DNA of 64,000 bases from Antedon mediterranea. Lineage: Eukaryota; Echinodermata; Crinoidea; Comatulida; Antedonidae. Position numbers and translations under genes: made by a program. The DNA is taken from NCBI RefSeq assembly GCF_964355755.1, contig NC_092671.1:26226070-26290069 (forward strand), read 5' to 3'. Below are positions 44,817-55,954 of the stretch, piece after piece. Position 1 is the stretch's first letter; every line of letters begins with the position of its first letter. The notes beneath the pieces are model-generated. The model ran no database searches, was not told where the DNA came from, and saw nothing but the letters and a program-made list of their open reading frames with translations.

Positions 44817-45805
44817 GTACTCCACCGGAGAGCTACACCATGTTGGCTCATATTTCAGTTGTTCTTGGAAGCCTAGTCTGGCGGTTCAGTTTTTTTTTAC
44901 CTCTATTATTATTTGAGTATGAATTAATTAGAATGAATTGTAATATTATTTATTATGCTTTTAAGTAATAAATACCACATAATCATAATTTTATATCAAT
45001 TTAATTAAAAAATACACCATGAATTATTGATCAAAGTAATCAAATTTTAATTTTAAATAAGGATAATTAATTTTGTTTTGCTTTCGTGTTATAAACATAA
45101 TTTTTTAGGAAAGCCTGTCGTTGGTCTCTTTTGGCACGTAGGCTATGTTTGCCTAATTGGCTGTTGTTGAACTTCCGTTTGTTGCTTTTTTTAGTCTTTT
45201 ACATGTAGAAAAGTAAATTAGTTAAGTACGGTGGCCGTGATTTATAAGAGCGTAAGTAGCATAATTAATATCGGTAGGCCTATCATAGGACAAGATACTA
45301 TATAGTAGCTATATGTCTAAGTCTTTGGAATTTACCGAAAAAATAATAATTTGCATCTAATGTAATTAATATAGCGCCCTCTATCTTATACAGAAGAGAG
45401 TCGTTCTCAGAATGTTTTATCCAAAAACGATTTAGATTATTTTATTTACTACAATAACAGTTTATCAACACTATAAATATATCAATTGAGCCAATTATTG
45501 CATTTTATTGAATTGTAATTACTCCGACAGTTATTGTAAAGGCGTGGATGTTTTGGTATTTCTTCAGTTTAATCAACCGAATAAGCCATTCTACAAGGTT
45601 ATATTGGTGAACAGTGGTTCGAACTTCAAATTGCATTTAGTAGTCAACGAATCAAGACCTGTTTTGCGCAGCTCACACAAAGAATAGAAATAGGTGGTAC
45701 TGAACCAGCAGTTAGTAATTGAATTATACACATTAAAGACTTGTTCAATTGAAGTTTTGGAGTGATAACGATCTCACAAGATTAAAAAATATATACATAC
45801 CAGAT
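44817..45805. other. Spacer upstream of the secreted-peptide exon
   Basis: It is AT-rich with no repeat found. It should hold the promoter and 5' UTR of the exon at 45806, but I cannot point to a convincing core promoter. Confidence 0.4.
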
Positions 45806-46041
45806 ATGCAGAGAAGGCTATGGATAACATTGTTACTGATACTGGCAATGTTTGTGGACAGTACCCAATGTGGCAGGAGGAAATGCAAGTGTCCAGATGC
45901 GAGATCGGGTGATTGTAGAATACCACCTGGTTGCCGTTGTCCGCTTGTCAGGGCCTTATGTAGAAGCAAGCCAAAATCGACGTTAGTCGGTAAACGGAAC
46001 GCTGGTGAAGTCTCAAATTTGGATTTCCTAACGTTTAACAG
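45806..46041 (+). CDS. First exon of a secreted cysteine-rich peptide precursor
   Basis: From ATG 45806 the exon encodes 78 residues plus two bases of the next codon. It ends at AACAG|GTAAGG, an excellent donor, in phase 2. Residues 1-21 form a signal peptide: MQRR, then a hydrophobic core LWITLLLILAMFV, then DSTQ. The mature part has cysteines at 22, 27, 29, 37, 43, 45 and 52, with CKCP and PPGCRCP words. Residues 62-64 are Gly-Lys-Arg, a classic site for dibasic cleavage and C-terminal amidation. The product is therefore probably a secreted, disulfide-bonded hormone-like peptide. The order CxCxLxxxL...TL/V-GKR loosely recalls orexin-type precursors, but I do not assign a family. A defence peptide is an alternative. 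The upstream frame back to 45749 has no ATG. Candidate second exons begin near 46882 (after TATTGTTTAG) and 47731 (after TTCCTCTTTCCAG); both keep phase, neither is proven. Confidence 0.72.
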
Positions 46042-46364
46042 GTAAGGTATTTAATTATAACTTTATATTTCTCGTTTCAGTAAGCAAAATAACTTTGATT
46101 CAAAACACATGTAGCTTAATTCAAACTTCAACTATTATCTCATGATTTACGTAAGAGGTAAAACAAAAAAATACATAAACAAATTGTTAGGATTATTACT
46201 TCATCACCCCACACTCTCTCACCCCTCAATCCGCTTTTCAACTTTGTTTTAAACTGCTGAAACTTCTTCATTTGAAGTTATTTTACTAATTTACAATGCA
46301 GATAATCAAGCGTATAGCCTGCGTATAGCTAACTATTATTTTTGTAAAATTAAGAGATCTCAAT

Positions 46365-46550
46365 TAGTATTTTGTTATTTATTCTGGTCCCAAACTCTGG
46401 AATGAGCTAAATGCCGACCTGAAAAATGCAGCTTCTAACCTAAAATGTATTCGAATGATTGCAAATGAGAGATGCATAGCGAGAAAACCCATACAGGCCC
46501 CCCTAAATCAAAAGAAATGCAAAGAAATGTATTTTTTTAACAATTGGAAG
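46365..46550 (+). pseudogene. Possible LINE C-terminal scrap
   Basis: One frame reads YSGPKLWNELNADLKNAAS and then about 35 more residues to a stop. The K-L-W-N-E-L...K-N-A pattern is the one that ends many LINE ORF2 proteins. The remainder does not match further. It is short and could be coincidence. Confidence 0.35.
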
Positions 46551-47164
46551 ATATAATCCTACCTTTTGTTCGTAACACCATTTTTAAAAGAAGAATAGCC
46601 CACGTTTGTCATTCTGCTTTAATGCTGTCGAAAAAAATATATATTAATGTGGATGAAGTTACTTATATTATATTATATAGTTATATATATATTTTAATCT
46701 TAATGAAATGTGCCCCGGATAAATTTTGTTTTCATTTTAAAGCATCGTAAGAACATTCGAGATGTACACACAGTATTTGGAATCTATACAATTTAATGAA
46801 TATATTAAATTTAATATCTGGAAATAATAATCACGAACCAATATGAATTATTTAATTTGTAGTTTCAGTTGTATTGTTTAGGATAAAAATTACCTCTCTG
46901 GGTACCGACAAAATGAAATTGGTAAATTATAGTCTTTCCTCTGCTGATCGATTCATTATTATTGTCATTATTTTATTAATATTCGTCAAACTACAGGGTA
47001 TACAGCACAAAAATAGTAGGCATAGTCGTCGATATGAGTTTAGGGGTATCCTCCTTTTTAAACGTATTAATTTGCACCAAATCCATCGTAAAAAAGTCGA
47101 TTTTTAATAACAGTGTATCTATGCAAATGTCATTGTTTGTAAAGTTATGGTATCGTAACACGTA

Positions 47165-47235
47165 ATTACCATTACGTTCATATAGCGCACATTTCTATGA
47201 TAAGCTTCAAATCTGCGGCGCTTCACATACGTGAG
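47165..47235 (-). repeat. CR1/L2-type tail scrap
   Basis: CATATAGCGCACATTTCTA followed by CGGCGCTTCACA resembles, in reverse, the TGTGAAGCGC...GTGCGCTATATAA phrase of the tails at 6449 and 39585. It lacks the ATT run. Confidence 0.45.
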
Positions 47236-48351
47236 AGCATACATGTGACACATCAAATACTACACCGCTTAAGATACAGTAAATGCAGATTTGGGTGCGT
47301 ATAAACTACCCATACAAACGTTACCAAAATATTAATACTGTCACTGATCAATATTTCATTTACTATTGTAATCATTATATTTTCGAATCCATTATTGTAT
47401 TTCACTGCTTGTTAAAATAAGCAATTAGTCCCGTTGAGAGCGTTATGATTTTACAGTGGACTTATCACTTCCGATAATTAAAATAAATTGTTGACTCAAA
47501 CCATTTTACTCTTATCTGTTTATCTCTGAATGACATTGGCATTAAAATGTAACACAAATATTGACATTGCATGACAGCTTATCGTCACATTATCTTAGAA
47601 CTAAAGAAGAAAAAAGAAACTTTATGATTTTGATATTTTTTAAACGTGGTAAAAAACGTTTTCTATTAAAACAAGATAAAAAAGATGCAAATAGGAAAAT
47701 ACAAATATTAGTGATATTCCTCTTTCCAGGTATAGGAAAGTCCTTAACGAATTAAAATTCCATATTCTCATTTTTCCTATTAATAATTTTCCTAACCTAA
47801 CTTTTTAGTGAATGATTTTGCTTCAATCATTTTTCAAAATATTACCATGAGGAAATCTACCAGTATATTATAAAAGTTTGTTCGTTACACAGTTGCATCC
47901 ATACACCCATGGTATAGACAAACCGGCCGGGAACAGGTTTTAAAGTACATTTTTTGTAATGGGGATGTGGGAATGGGGGTGGATTATGAGATTGGGGGTA
48001 GTGTTGTATTACTATAATTGAACTGAGAAGGTTAACGCTACGGTATTTGATTCACTCTATGGTTAGGAGTTCGCGGAGATCATTGCTGATTCTCTGCGGT
48101 GGGGAGTAATTGAGTATCAAAATGACGGTAATTGTACTGGGAATGTTTTAAACTACATTTTTTAATTGAATTTTCTTTTCTCTATACACGCCACGGACGT
48201 CATCTTATCTTTATTTTATTGATCCAGCCAGTTTGCTATTTTATATTATTTCTCTCTTATTTTCGATTCGATCGTATTCAAAGTGTAATATTAGCGTTTA
48301 ACGAATTAAAGCTGTTTATTTGAGAGGTAAGACACCGGCAAAAACAACAGG

Positions 48352-48676
48352 GATGTGACCTATCATCGCCTGTCGTTAACCAAAAAAAAAGCGGAAAAAT
48401 GGAACCTTAAAAAAGTGGTTGTTGGCACTTAGATTGGTGAATCCCCCTATGAGCGCTCATTCAGCTGTCTGTTCGCTACATTTTGAGCCCCGATGCTTCA
48501 AGCCGTTTGGAAAAAAAGGCATGAAGACATTAACGGAAGATGCAGTACCCACCCTTCATTTGACAGATGGATATGCCCAGTCCGAGGAATACCACCATAA
48601 ACGTAAACGAAGACAGCAATCATCGCGTCTGGTTTCGGCGGCTGGCGTTCAAACGGAATCATGTGATGAGGACGAG
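48352..48676 (+). CDS. THAP-type zinc-finger exon, with a frameshift
   Basis: THAP domains are C2CH zinc fingers that bind DNA and occur in transcription regulators and in P-element-type transposases. The main frame here reads KKWLLALRLVNPPMSAHSAV, then CSLHFEPRCFK, with the closing Cys-x2-His of the zinc site. LTEDAVPTLHL follows, matching the family's AVPTLF box. Before that, DVTYHRLSLTKKKAEKWNLK supplies the middle of the domain, but in another frame: an A6 run near 48410 has one base too many. This is either a true lesion or a sequencing error. The first Cys pair must lie in an upstream exon I could not find. After the domain comes a basic HHKRKRRQQ stretch and an acidic CDEDE end. A strong donor, GACGAG|GTAAGC, follows at 48676. 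A weaker donor near 48703 would join the exon at 49105 in frame. Confidence 0.7.
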
Positions 48677-49104
48677 GTAAGCTTACTTTTTCTCCGGTAT
48701 TTTTTAAGAACAGAATAATGTATAATGTTTTCTGCTGATGAGGGAAAAATGTCCCGTCAAACTTTAGAGAAGAGGATACTTCTACCAAGCTAGGACCAGG
48801 TAGGCGTACATTCTTGCCTACCTACTACTACTAGGCCTAGCCTGAAATAGTAAACTTACAGTTACACTCATAGTAGTAGGCTACTGTAATAGTATAGTGT
48901 TTAGCCTAGTAGTAGTAGGCCTATAAATACTTTATAAATAAACTACTATACTACTTAAGTATAATAAGTAGGGGCTACTACTACTACTAGCTAGAGGGGT
49001 TTCGGTTAAGCTAAAGATTAATAATAAACCTACCAACCATCTTCGTTTATCCTCATCAATTAATTATAATGTAAATAAATTTCTTTTCATCCTTCAACAT
49101 CTAG

Positions 49105-49273
49105 AGAAGCTGATGACAATGATGATATTAATAGTATGCCTAGCTGCTCTTCAAGTCCAGAAAAAAGAGCAAGATATGATGATTTGTTTTCGGATTCACC
49201 ACTGAAGAAAAAGGACAAGGATTATGTGCAAAGTTCTAGTTCCAGTTCAAGCGAAAATATGGCTTGGGAGTAA
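49105..49273 (+). CDS. Probable last exon of the THAP gene
   Basis: A pyrimidine-rich acceptor (TTTCTTTTCATCCTTCAACATCTAG) precedes an open frame of 55 codons, EADDNDDINSMPSCSSSPEK and onwards to TAA at 49271. The residues are acidic, then basic (PLKKKDKD), then a serine run and ENMAWE, typical of the disordered tail of a nuclear protein. Codon content differs from the AT-rich surroundings. It lies about 430 bp after the THAP exon on the same strand. Joining from the strong donor at 48676 gives a quick stop. Joining from CTCCG|GTATTT near 48703 keeps the frame and adds VSLLFLR. An unseen middle exon is also possible. A second frame beyond the stop (49274-49402) stays open but is not recognised. 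Confidence 0.55.
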
Positions 49274-50448
49274 TGGAATTTAATGGCCGGACTGTGTACT
49301 GGGAAGGTTTTAAGACTATTGTAGTAGGGAGGGAGAGTGGTACCCGCTCCGGGGTGCGTATTTCTTCTAGTAATCCAAAAGATAAAATGAAGTGTTGAAG
49401 CGCTTCATCTTTCTGGACATGTTCTAATATTGTGCAACGCAAGGCTGGTTTACTCCGCAGCTAGAATGACATGTATCCAAAGATCGATGCCTTAATTTGT
49501 GTAGCCAATTTCTAATACATGACGTCTTAACCTTAAAACCAATATATATGATTTTTTACGGATATGTAACCCTGTATCAAAGAACTTTCCTCCTAAATTG
49601 TTCTTATGCTGTAAAATGTAAATGTAGGACTAAACAGAAAATGTTAATCCTCAAACATCTAGAATTTTACATTAGTGAAAAAATAAGTATATTCATTTCG
49701 ATTTTATTTATTTATACCATAATAATAAATACAGTGAAACCGTTGTATCATATTTCTGTGTGTCGGTTGAAACCAATCACCTACAAACTTGCCGCCATTT
49801 CAATCTGTCTGCCTTTATAAGTGTTCAAATTGAAATCGATGCTTTCAAGAGTGGACCTCTCCAGGAAACGCAAATAAAGACAATCAATGATCAAACTGTT
49901 TTGCGCAATGTTGATTTAACCCTTATTCAATTTAAATACTTATATGATACAATTGCGGTTTATTTAAACCACTCGACACAAATAAAAACAATTAAGCAAT
50001 AAAAACAAATTAAACCTAATTATTTATATAAATTAATTATTTAAAAACAAAACGTTAAAAATTCATAACATTTCCTAAAGGTAGGCTCTTTTATTTGGCT
50101 TGTTTGAAATTAAATCTAACAATTATAAAATTCCAAAAAGAACATGAAAAAGCAAATCAACACCAAATAACACAACTTCGCTGATTTTTTTTTTATCTTT
50201 AAAATTAATTACAATTATTTGTTTCTTCATAATGTCGTTGAGCACGTCACTTCGGCATTTAACGCTATCTTAATGAACTATTTGTATTGGCTTTATGAGA
50301 TGATGATGATGAATGAAGTATCTATAAATTATTTACTCTGTTAATGAAAAAGGTTAAGAGTATTATATCATAATATAAAACAACGCCATAATTTCTATTG
50401 AAATCACGTGGCAAAAAAATTGCTCCCAGAATCCTCAGAATCACGTTT
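49274..50448. other. Non-coding stretch
   Basis: Frames at 49497-49820 and 49760-50002 show no known domain. A GATGATGATGA run is near 50300. Confidence 0.4.
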
Positions 50449-50558
50449 AAAGCTGTGTCTACTCTATCAAAGTAGTTTGACAAAACTTGTTTGATGTGAC
50501 CAAATATGGTAGTGATATGACATCATCGATCCATCACATTTTTTGCACATATTTGGTA
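50449..50558. mobile_element. MITE family M1 copy
   Basis: AAAGCTGTGTCTACTCTATC, then TTGACAAAACTTGTTTGATG, then CAAATATGGTAGTGATATGA, then CATCACATTTTTTG, in the same order as at 40511. The right terminus has decayed. Confidence 0.7.
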
Positions 50559-53295
50559 CTACTACTTCTTCAATCCCTATATTTTACATTATCTTTATGA
50601 TCGATCTTATTATAACCAAGGCAATCTGACAATAGGAGGACACTGAGCTTGCCTTGCCAAGATAGGAAGTCTAACAGTCCTTTGATATATTAGGTCTGGC
50701 TGCGACAATTACCAACAGTAACTGTACTATGTACATCCTCCGCGACGCGCGGTGTTTGTTATGGGGCGTGGAACTGATCGCGTGTCGCAGCCATAGATAA
50801 ACCCTTTGGTTTTCGGAGCAACCTGTTGTTAAATTGCCTTGTTATAACCATCGATATCAGAATTTACCAAATTAATGTTTATGACTATTCCATGCAGACT
50901 ATTTTTGTATAAATATTGTTAAAAGCAAAATTAGTTGTAAATTCAGATTCATTTCACAGTGATTACATTGCTTATTGACGGATTGAAGACGAGGTAAGCC
51001 GACCTACCTACCCTCCTCTAAATCACGACTATACAACAATGGTCCTAACTATTTCTTACAAATTATAACATGAACACTCGCGTCTATTTTCGAGTGATAT
51101 TTTGATTTACGATATATTATTGCCGTATTGTCTCATTGTACTTGTCACTGTACATATGTTAGTTGGTGTCACAAATGTTTGGTACTGTCTCCAATACTTA
51201 ATGGTAGTAATAGCTTCATTTGCTATTGATGTATATCTTCTCCAACACAAAATATCAGTTCAATTGTATGAAAGGGGAGATGAAACGAATATATCGAATA
51301 AGGCATAGAATGATATTATTATGTTAATGATAATGATGATTATATAAAATGTTATTACAAGTATTGCTCTCTTGCTTGTTGTAATTACTATAAATTTGCT
51401 GTGCTAAGTAATGACTTCCTACTACAAAGATAGAATCAGTCACCTCTATAAGATTAATCAGAACCTAATGAAAGACACAAGATCGATATTCTACTTTCCG
51501 TGTAATTCATTAAGGTATGATTATATTTGTAACAAAATTACAATTGCATCAATTTCATTATTTGAAAAAAGACGAAAAAAAAAATCTTGAAATTATAATG
51601 ATACGAATCCAGCTCCCTTACCTTGGGCATTAATCAATATTATACCTATACTAATGTGAAAAGTGGTTTAGTAGATTTTTTTCTAAAACTTATTAGTATT
51701 CATGAGAACCGAATAATAAAGTACTTGGTATAGTATTTTGATAATTATTGGCAGAGTTTACAGACATTGTAATACCTGGGATGTAGTAACAATAACAGTA
51801 AATTATTATTGTTGAAAAATTAATTAATTACACTATTGTGTATATAACGTATAGGTTTCATAGTTTAAGAGCTTAATACAAAATAAGAAAGCAATCTTTT
51901 GTTTCGAATATTATGGAGTTTAATGAGGTATTTGTTTAGTCATTATGCTTGGTCACTTAGCAACAAAGTTACGCGCATGCTGTAAAAATCGGTACTTTGT
52001 TGATTATTTCCACTTGTTAAACAAAATACTAATTGAACTATTTGCTGTAAAATGATTAGGCAATGGTGTGTAAATAAACTAATACATACAGTTTTGTTTA
52101 TGTTAGCACAAATGAGTGAGGTACTATATGATATATTTTTATTTAATAGCGTATAAAAAATAACTAGATTTGAACAAATGCGTAGATAGACAGTTGATGT
52201 GTGAAACAGTATGAAGTATGTTTATAGTTCTGAATTATTTGTTTATCACAATAGGATATACAGTACAGCATAAAGGACGAGACCCACCTAAATTGACATT
52301 TTAAAGACAAATTATATTTTATAAAAGTGCGGGGAATTCCTTGGCATCAATGGCTGTGACATTCAATGAAGATGAATGTATAGCCTATCATATCCATTGC
52401 CTCTTACAGCATCAATTGGTGTTACCATGCTGATTGTATTTGTATTAACACTATAATCAACTTTCACTAGGTATTATTCAACGACGTAGATAGCAATTAA
52501 TGCCTGATCAAATATTTTACGACGTTCATGTGGTAGGCCTATTCGTGAGATATTGCAATATTATACATTGCCAGAAGCGACTTCCTGAATCTTACAAATT
52601 ACTTCTTACTTTATTATCCATATTAAAACCGTCTTTTTCTCTGAAGAGAATTTAAAGAGAGTGCGAAAGTAAATCAGTTCGTATTTTAATAATAAATAAT
52701 GCGCACTATCTCTACTTACTGTTTTGATCTTTTAAAAATATATACACTTGTATTTTTTGCTTTGGTGTTCTTCATGATAAGTATCGCTAACATTAATACA
52801 TCCATTCATTATAATTGCCACCTGCTTTTATTCTACATGTTGATAGATTGCAACTGTTACACAGTTCATTGTGATATTGTGATGTGCAAAGTGCCACAAG
52901 CAACGCCCCGACGCAAACTAAGTTTTACTCTATGTTTACAGTTAACTGTGTGTGTGTCAAAATACAAACACTCTTTTTATAAATTTCAATATAATTACTT
53001 TAGACCCACTTTAATGTTAGGGATTTTTTTATTCAGTATCTAGGTAAATGGTTTGATACATGTGAATTAGGTTAGGGTTTCATAGTGTCGCATATTAAAA
53101 GTTGTATGATATTTTCTTAGATACAGCACATAATTTAAATCTTAGTCGCCAATAGACAAATACCACTGAATGCAACAATTAATTTAAAAATTCACTTATG
53201 CATCTTTCATTCTAAAATCAATTTTGGAGAACTATCGCTATGGCATCGGTGGCCTCTCTGAGTATGCGTGTGCGTACAGTGTGTATGGGCCATGG
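50559..53295. other. AT-rich stretch, no supported gene
   Basis: The frames at 51102-51308 and 52699-53043 (114 codons) are hydrophobic and A/T-driven. I see no recognisable family or good splice context. A GAG|GTAAGC donor-like word lies at 50991-50999. Confidence 0.4.
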
Positions 53296-53475
53296 ATTCT
53301 GTAGCTGTCACTAGATAGAGTCTAACTGACTATCACAAGTCATCTAGATACATATCTGGCTGTATTAAATACTTTTAATACACGATATTTCTGTCACTAG
53401 GTTCATATTTACAAGGTATAACGTGATCCTATTCATGATACCCAATTATACTCTATCTAGTTACAGCTGCAGAAT
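53296..53475. mobile_element. 180-bp MITE (family M4), complete
   Basis: The terminal inverted repeats span 26 bp with two mismatches. The left is ATTCTGTAGCTGTCACTAGA-TAGAGT. The right is its reverse complement, ACTCTATCTAGTTACAGCTG-CAGAAT. The left 125 bp is shared with 4704-4828. No coding capacity is present. No obvious target duplication lies outside the repeats. Confidence 0.85.
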
Positions 53476-54109
53476 CGAGTGGTAGACTCCAAATTTGCTA
53501 AATACCAAGGAGGACCTTCTGTAGACATTGCAGCTAGAAGAATATCCACTACTCTCTTATTGGACTTGGTCTGAGTATACCTCAGACCCTTAAACACTAT
53601 ACTCATAGATATCATAGTGTTAACACAGATGATATAACTTTCTTGCTACATGAAATTAAGGCTGAAATCTACCTGACATGGTTAAACCTACCAGGAAGAT
53701 GTGTTCAATCTACTAGCACTCGGACTTGATAGCATGCACTTAAATATTCATCTGTGTTTCAGTTCCACTAGAACTTGAATCCTTTTTTAGTTTCCTTAGA
53801 TTCTCGGACATTAAACAGTAGACGTTTCTAATGGGTTGTTTTTTGCAAGTAGGTCACTATGATATTTCTACCGGATTTCATTTGGGAATATAATATAGAT
53901 TAGATAGAAACTGAATTGATATGCTTTCAAAGGAAAGGAGTGGAATCCCACCTTCTAGTTGATTAAATATAGGTACCCTAGTTTATGAAACGCTATCACT
54001 GCCAATAATAAAAATAACTTTATTTTGTTTTATTATATAAAAACGAAAGCTATGCCGATAACTAAAAGGTTAGGAAATGTTTTATAACGAAAGGATTTTG
54101 AAATAATCA
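53476..54109. other. Spacer
   Basis: Nothing is recognised. A short hairpin-like CACTATACTCATAGATATCATAGTG lies near 53596-53620. Confidence 0.35.
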
Positions 54110-54385
54110 CCGCCAAAATCAATCTTTGTCATCAAGAAACACATCCCAGACCCGCTCCATAATGTCCCAAACTCACATTCGTGACCATTACATTGCTTTT
54201 CGAACCGGGCCCCTGTTAAGACCCTGGTACTTTCTAAACCTCATATCAGGAACCATGACATACTGCTCGAACCATTCAACACACTCTGGACCCAAATCAC
54301 AGTTACCATTCAGATCTCGTGCCATTGTCCGGACCCCACATTAAACTGACGTAACCTCACAACAATGTCCGGACACCTCAATTTG
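54110..54385. other. GC-richer island of unknown nature
   Basis: About 275 bp has clearly higher G+C than its surroundings and holds related words (GTCCGGACCCCA, GTCCGGACACC, ACCGGGCCCC, TCTGGACCC). Both strands have open frames here. The + frame is 72 codons. The - frame is about 49 codons and contains GPECVEWFEQYVMVPDMRF. I recognise neither. It may be a decayed exon or a foreign repeat. Confidence 0.4.
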
Positions 54386-55090
54386 CTCACTATAAAGAAA
54401 TACATAATGTTATATAGAGGTTACCAAACAGGTCTACATTTGAAAAAAAAAAGCAATACATGGACATATAGACAAATGTGAAACCCTAATGGCATTTAAA
54501 TCCACAAGCAGGCATATGTATATAGTTGCGACTACGTCCTTGTAATTTGAACTAATTGTAACCCATGCTTAAAATGTCCGAACCGTCGCTTGTCATTGGT
54601 CGAATTATTTGCGTTTTGTGTCTACGTTTTTGCGTTACGTTCTAGTGAAGTTAGTGCAATTTAAGCGTAAAGAAATTCAGTGAAAATTCTTATTTTTACA
54701 ATAAGCACATTAGTGTCAACCTAGAAAAAACGTTTCAATGCCACAGGGAAAATTGAGATAAAATACTATTATGTTCATCATTATTCTTTTATACGCTCGT
54801 ATATAACTCTGTGGATCATTCTTTATTTTGTTATACATCACTTTTAAGCAGCTTATACTGTATTTTACCCATCGGCTTGATGGAACATTCCTTTCTATAT
54901 ACTCTAAGAAGTATAGTACTCTAAGCATAGTATCTCATTTCATTTCTTAAGCACTTCAAATTAATAGATTTATTCTAAATATCATTATTATTGATTGGAA
55001 AAAAAACCATAACTTAATCTATAATTATGAATATTACGGATATATTATCACACAGAAAATGATTATAAACAAGTTATATTGCAGTGTTTA
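54386..55090. other. Spacer with a CpG-bearing repeat relative
   Basis: At 54525-54650, GCGACTACGTCCTTG and TTGCGTTTTGTGTCTACGTT resemble words of MITE family M3. The frame at 54716-54928 (- strand) has no domain. Confidence 0.35.
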
Positions 55091-55191
55091 GCTTGGTTGG
55101 ACGCAACGCAAAGGCATATGCGTGACAGTTCCCATCACATTACTTGCGGCGCACTTACGTCATTGCGTTGTGTCCAAAAATGGGAACCAAG
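55091..55191. mobile_element. 101-bp MITE (family M3)
   Basis: The left side reads GCTTGGTTGGACGCAACGCA-A and the right TTGCGTTGTGTCC-...-GGGAACCAAG, giving inverted ends (CTTGGTT / AACCAAG, GGACGCAACGCAA / TTGCGTTGTGTCC). The centre is CpG-rich (TTGCGGCGCACTTACGTCA). Relatives lie at 17290 and 54525. Confidence 0.7.
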
Positions 55192-55811
55192 ATTTGTTTG
55201 AAGTTTTACATTTTATAGTAACAGTATTCTGACACAAACATGTAATTACATCTATAGATTGGTAAAAAATGTTTTTATTTAGTCACAGGCCTACATAAAA
55301 GGTTTCATTAACGAAGCATAAACATCGTTGCAGTTAAGTTGTATTTATTTTCAAGAATTAAAAAGATAAAAATTGTTAAAAAGAGAAAAAAGGTTTGTTA
55401 ATTGATAATGTATGTACCAAGAATATAAGTATAATTAGATTTTAAAAGAAATGAAATGCATTGATGATGACATGTATAAAAATAGAAACAAATACAAAAA
55501 TCATTAGTAATCAAACAGATAACAAAATTGCAATTGCATAAATATATATTACTGTTTTTATATGATGTTTGTTTGAAATAAAAGTGGGATGATCCCACAA
55601 AAAGAAAAAAAAAAAAACATTGTTGGGAGTATAAACTATAGTGTAGGGCTTATAATAAGCTGAAATAATCATACTATTAACGAGATGATATAAATAAATA
55701 TGCCGGTGTAAAATGTTGAATAAAAAAATATATAAAATAAAAAATTCTATGAAATTGGTACCTCTATATTATCATATACTAATATACCTGCTGTCGAGTT
55801 CTATTATTCTA
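55192..55811. other. AT-rich spacer
   Basis: An A-rich run at about 55600-55618 may be a retroelement tail. Nothing else is seen. Confidence 0.4.
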
Positions 55812-55954
55812 GATAGGCCTATATTTTGATTATCCTTATTTAATAGCCCTAACAGTATTGTATTGTGCCGGTAGCCATTGCTTGATAGGCCTATATTTTG
55901 ATTATCCTTATTTAATAGCCCTAACAGTATTGTATTGTGCCGGTAGCCATTGGT
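55812..55954 (+). repeat. Recent 72-bp tandem duplication
   Basis: The 72 bases from GATAGGCCTATATTTTGATT to GTAGCCATTG-TT are repeated head to tail with one difference (CTT versus GTT at the end). The near-identity points to a very recent duplication or an assembly artefact. Confidence 0.95.

Larger units (their letters stand above)
46042..48351. other. Probable intron and intergenic sequence
   Basis: It follows the donor at 46042. Two acceptor-like sites could continue the reading frame (see the exon at 45806). Frames at 46544, 46874, 47561 and 48132 have no recognised domain on their own. Two retroelement-like scraps are listed separately. Confidence 0.4.

Noticed and set aside
52699-53043. 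114-codon hydrophobic ORF
   Set aside because: The hydrophobic look follows from T-rich codons. No family, homology-like motif or convincing splice sites are seen.
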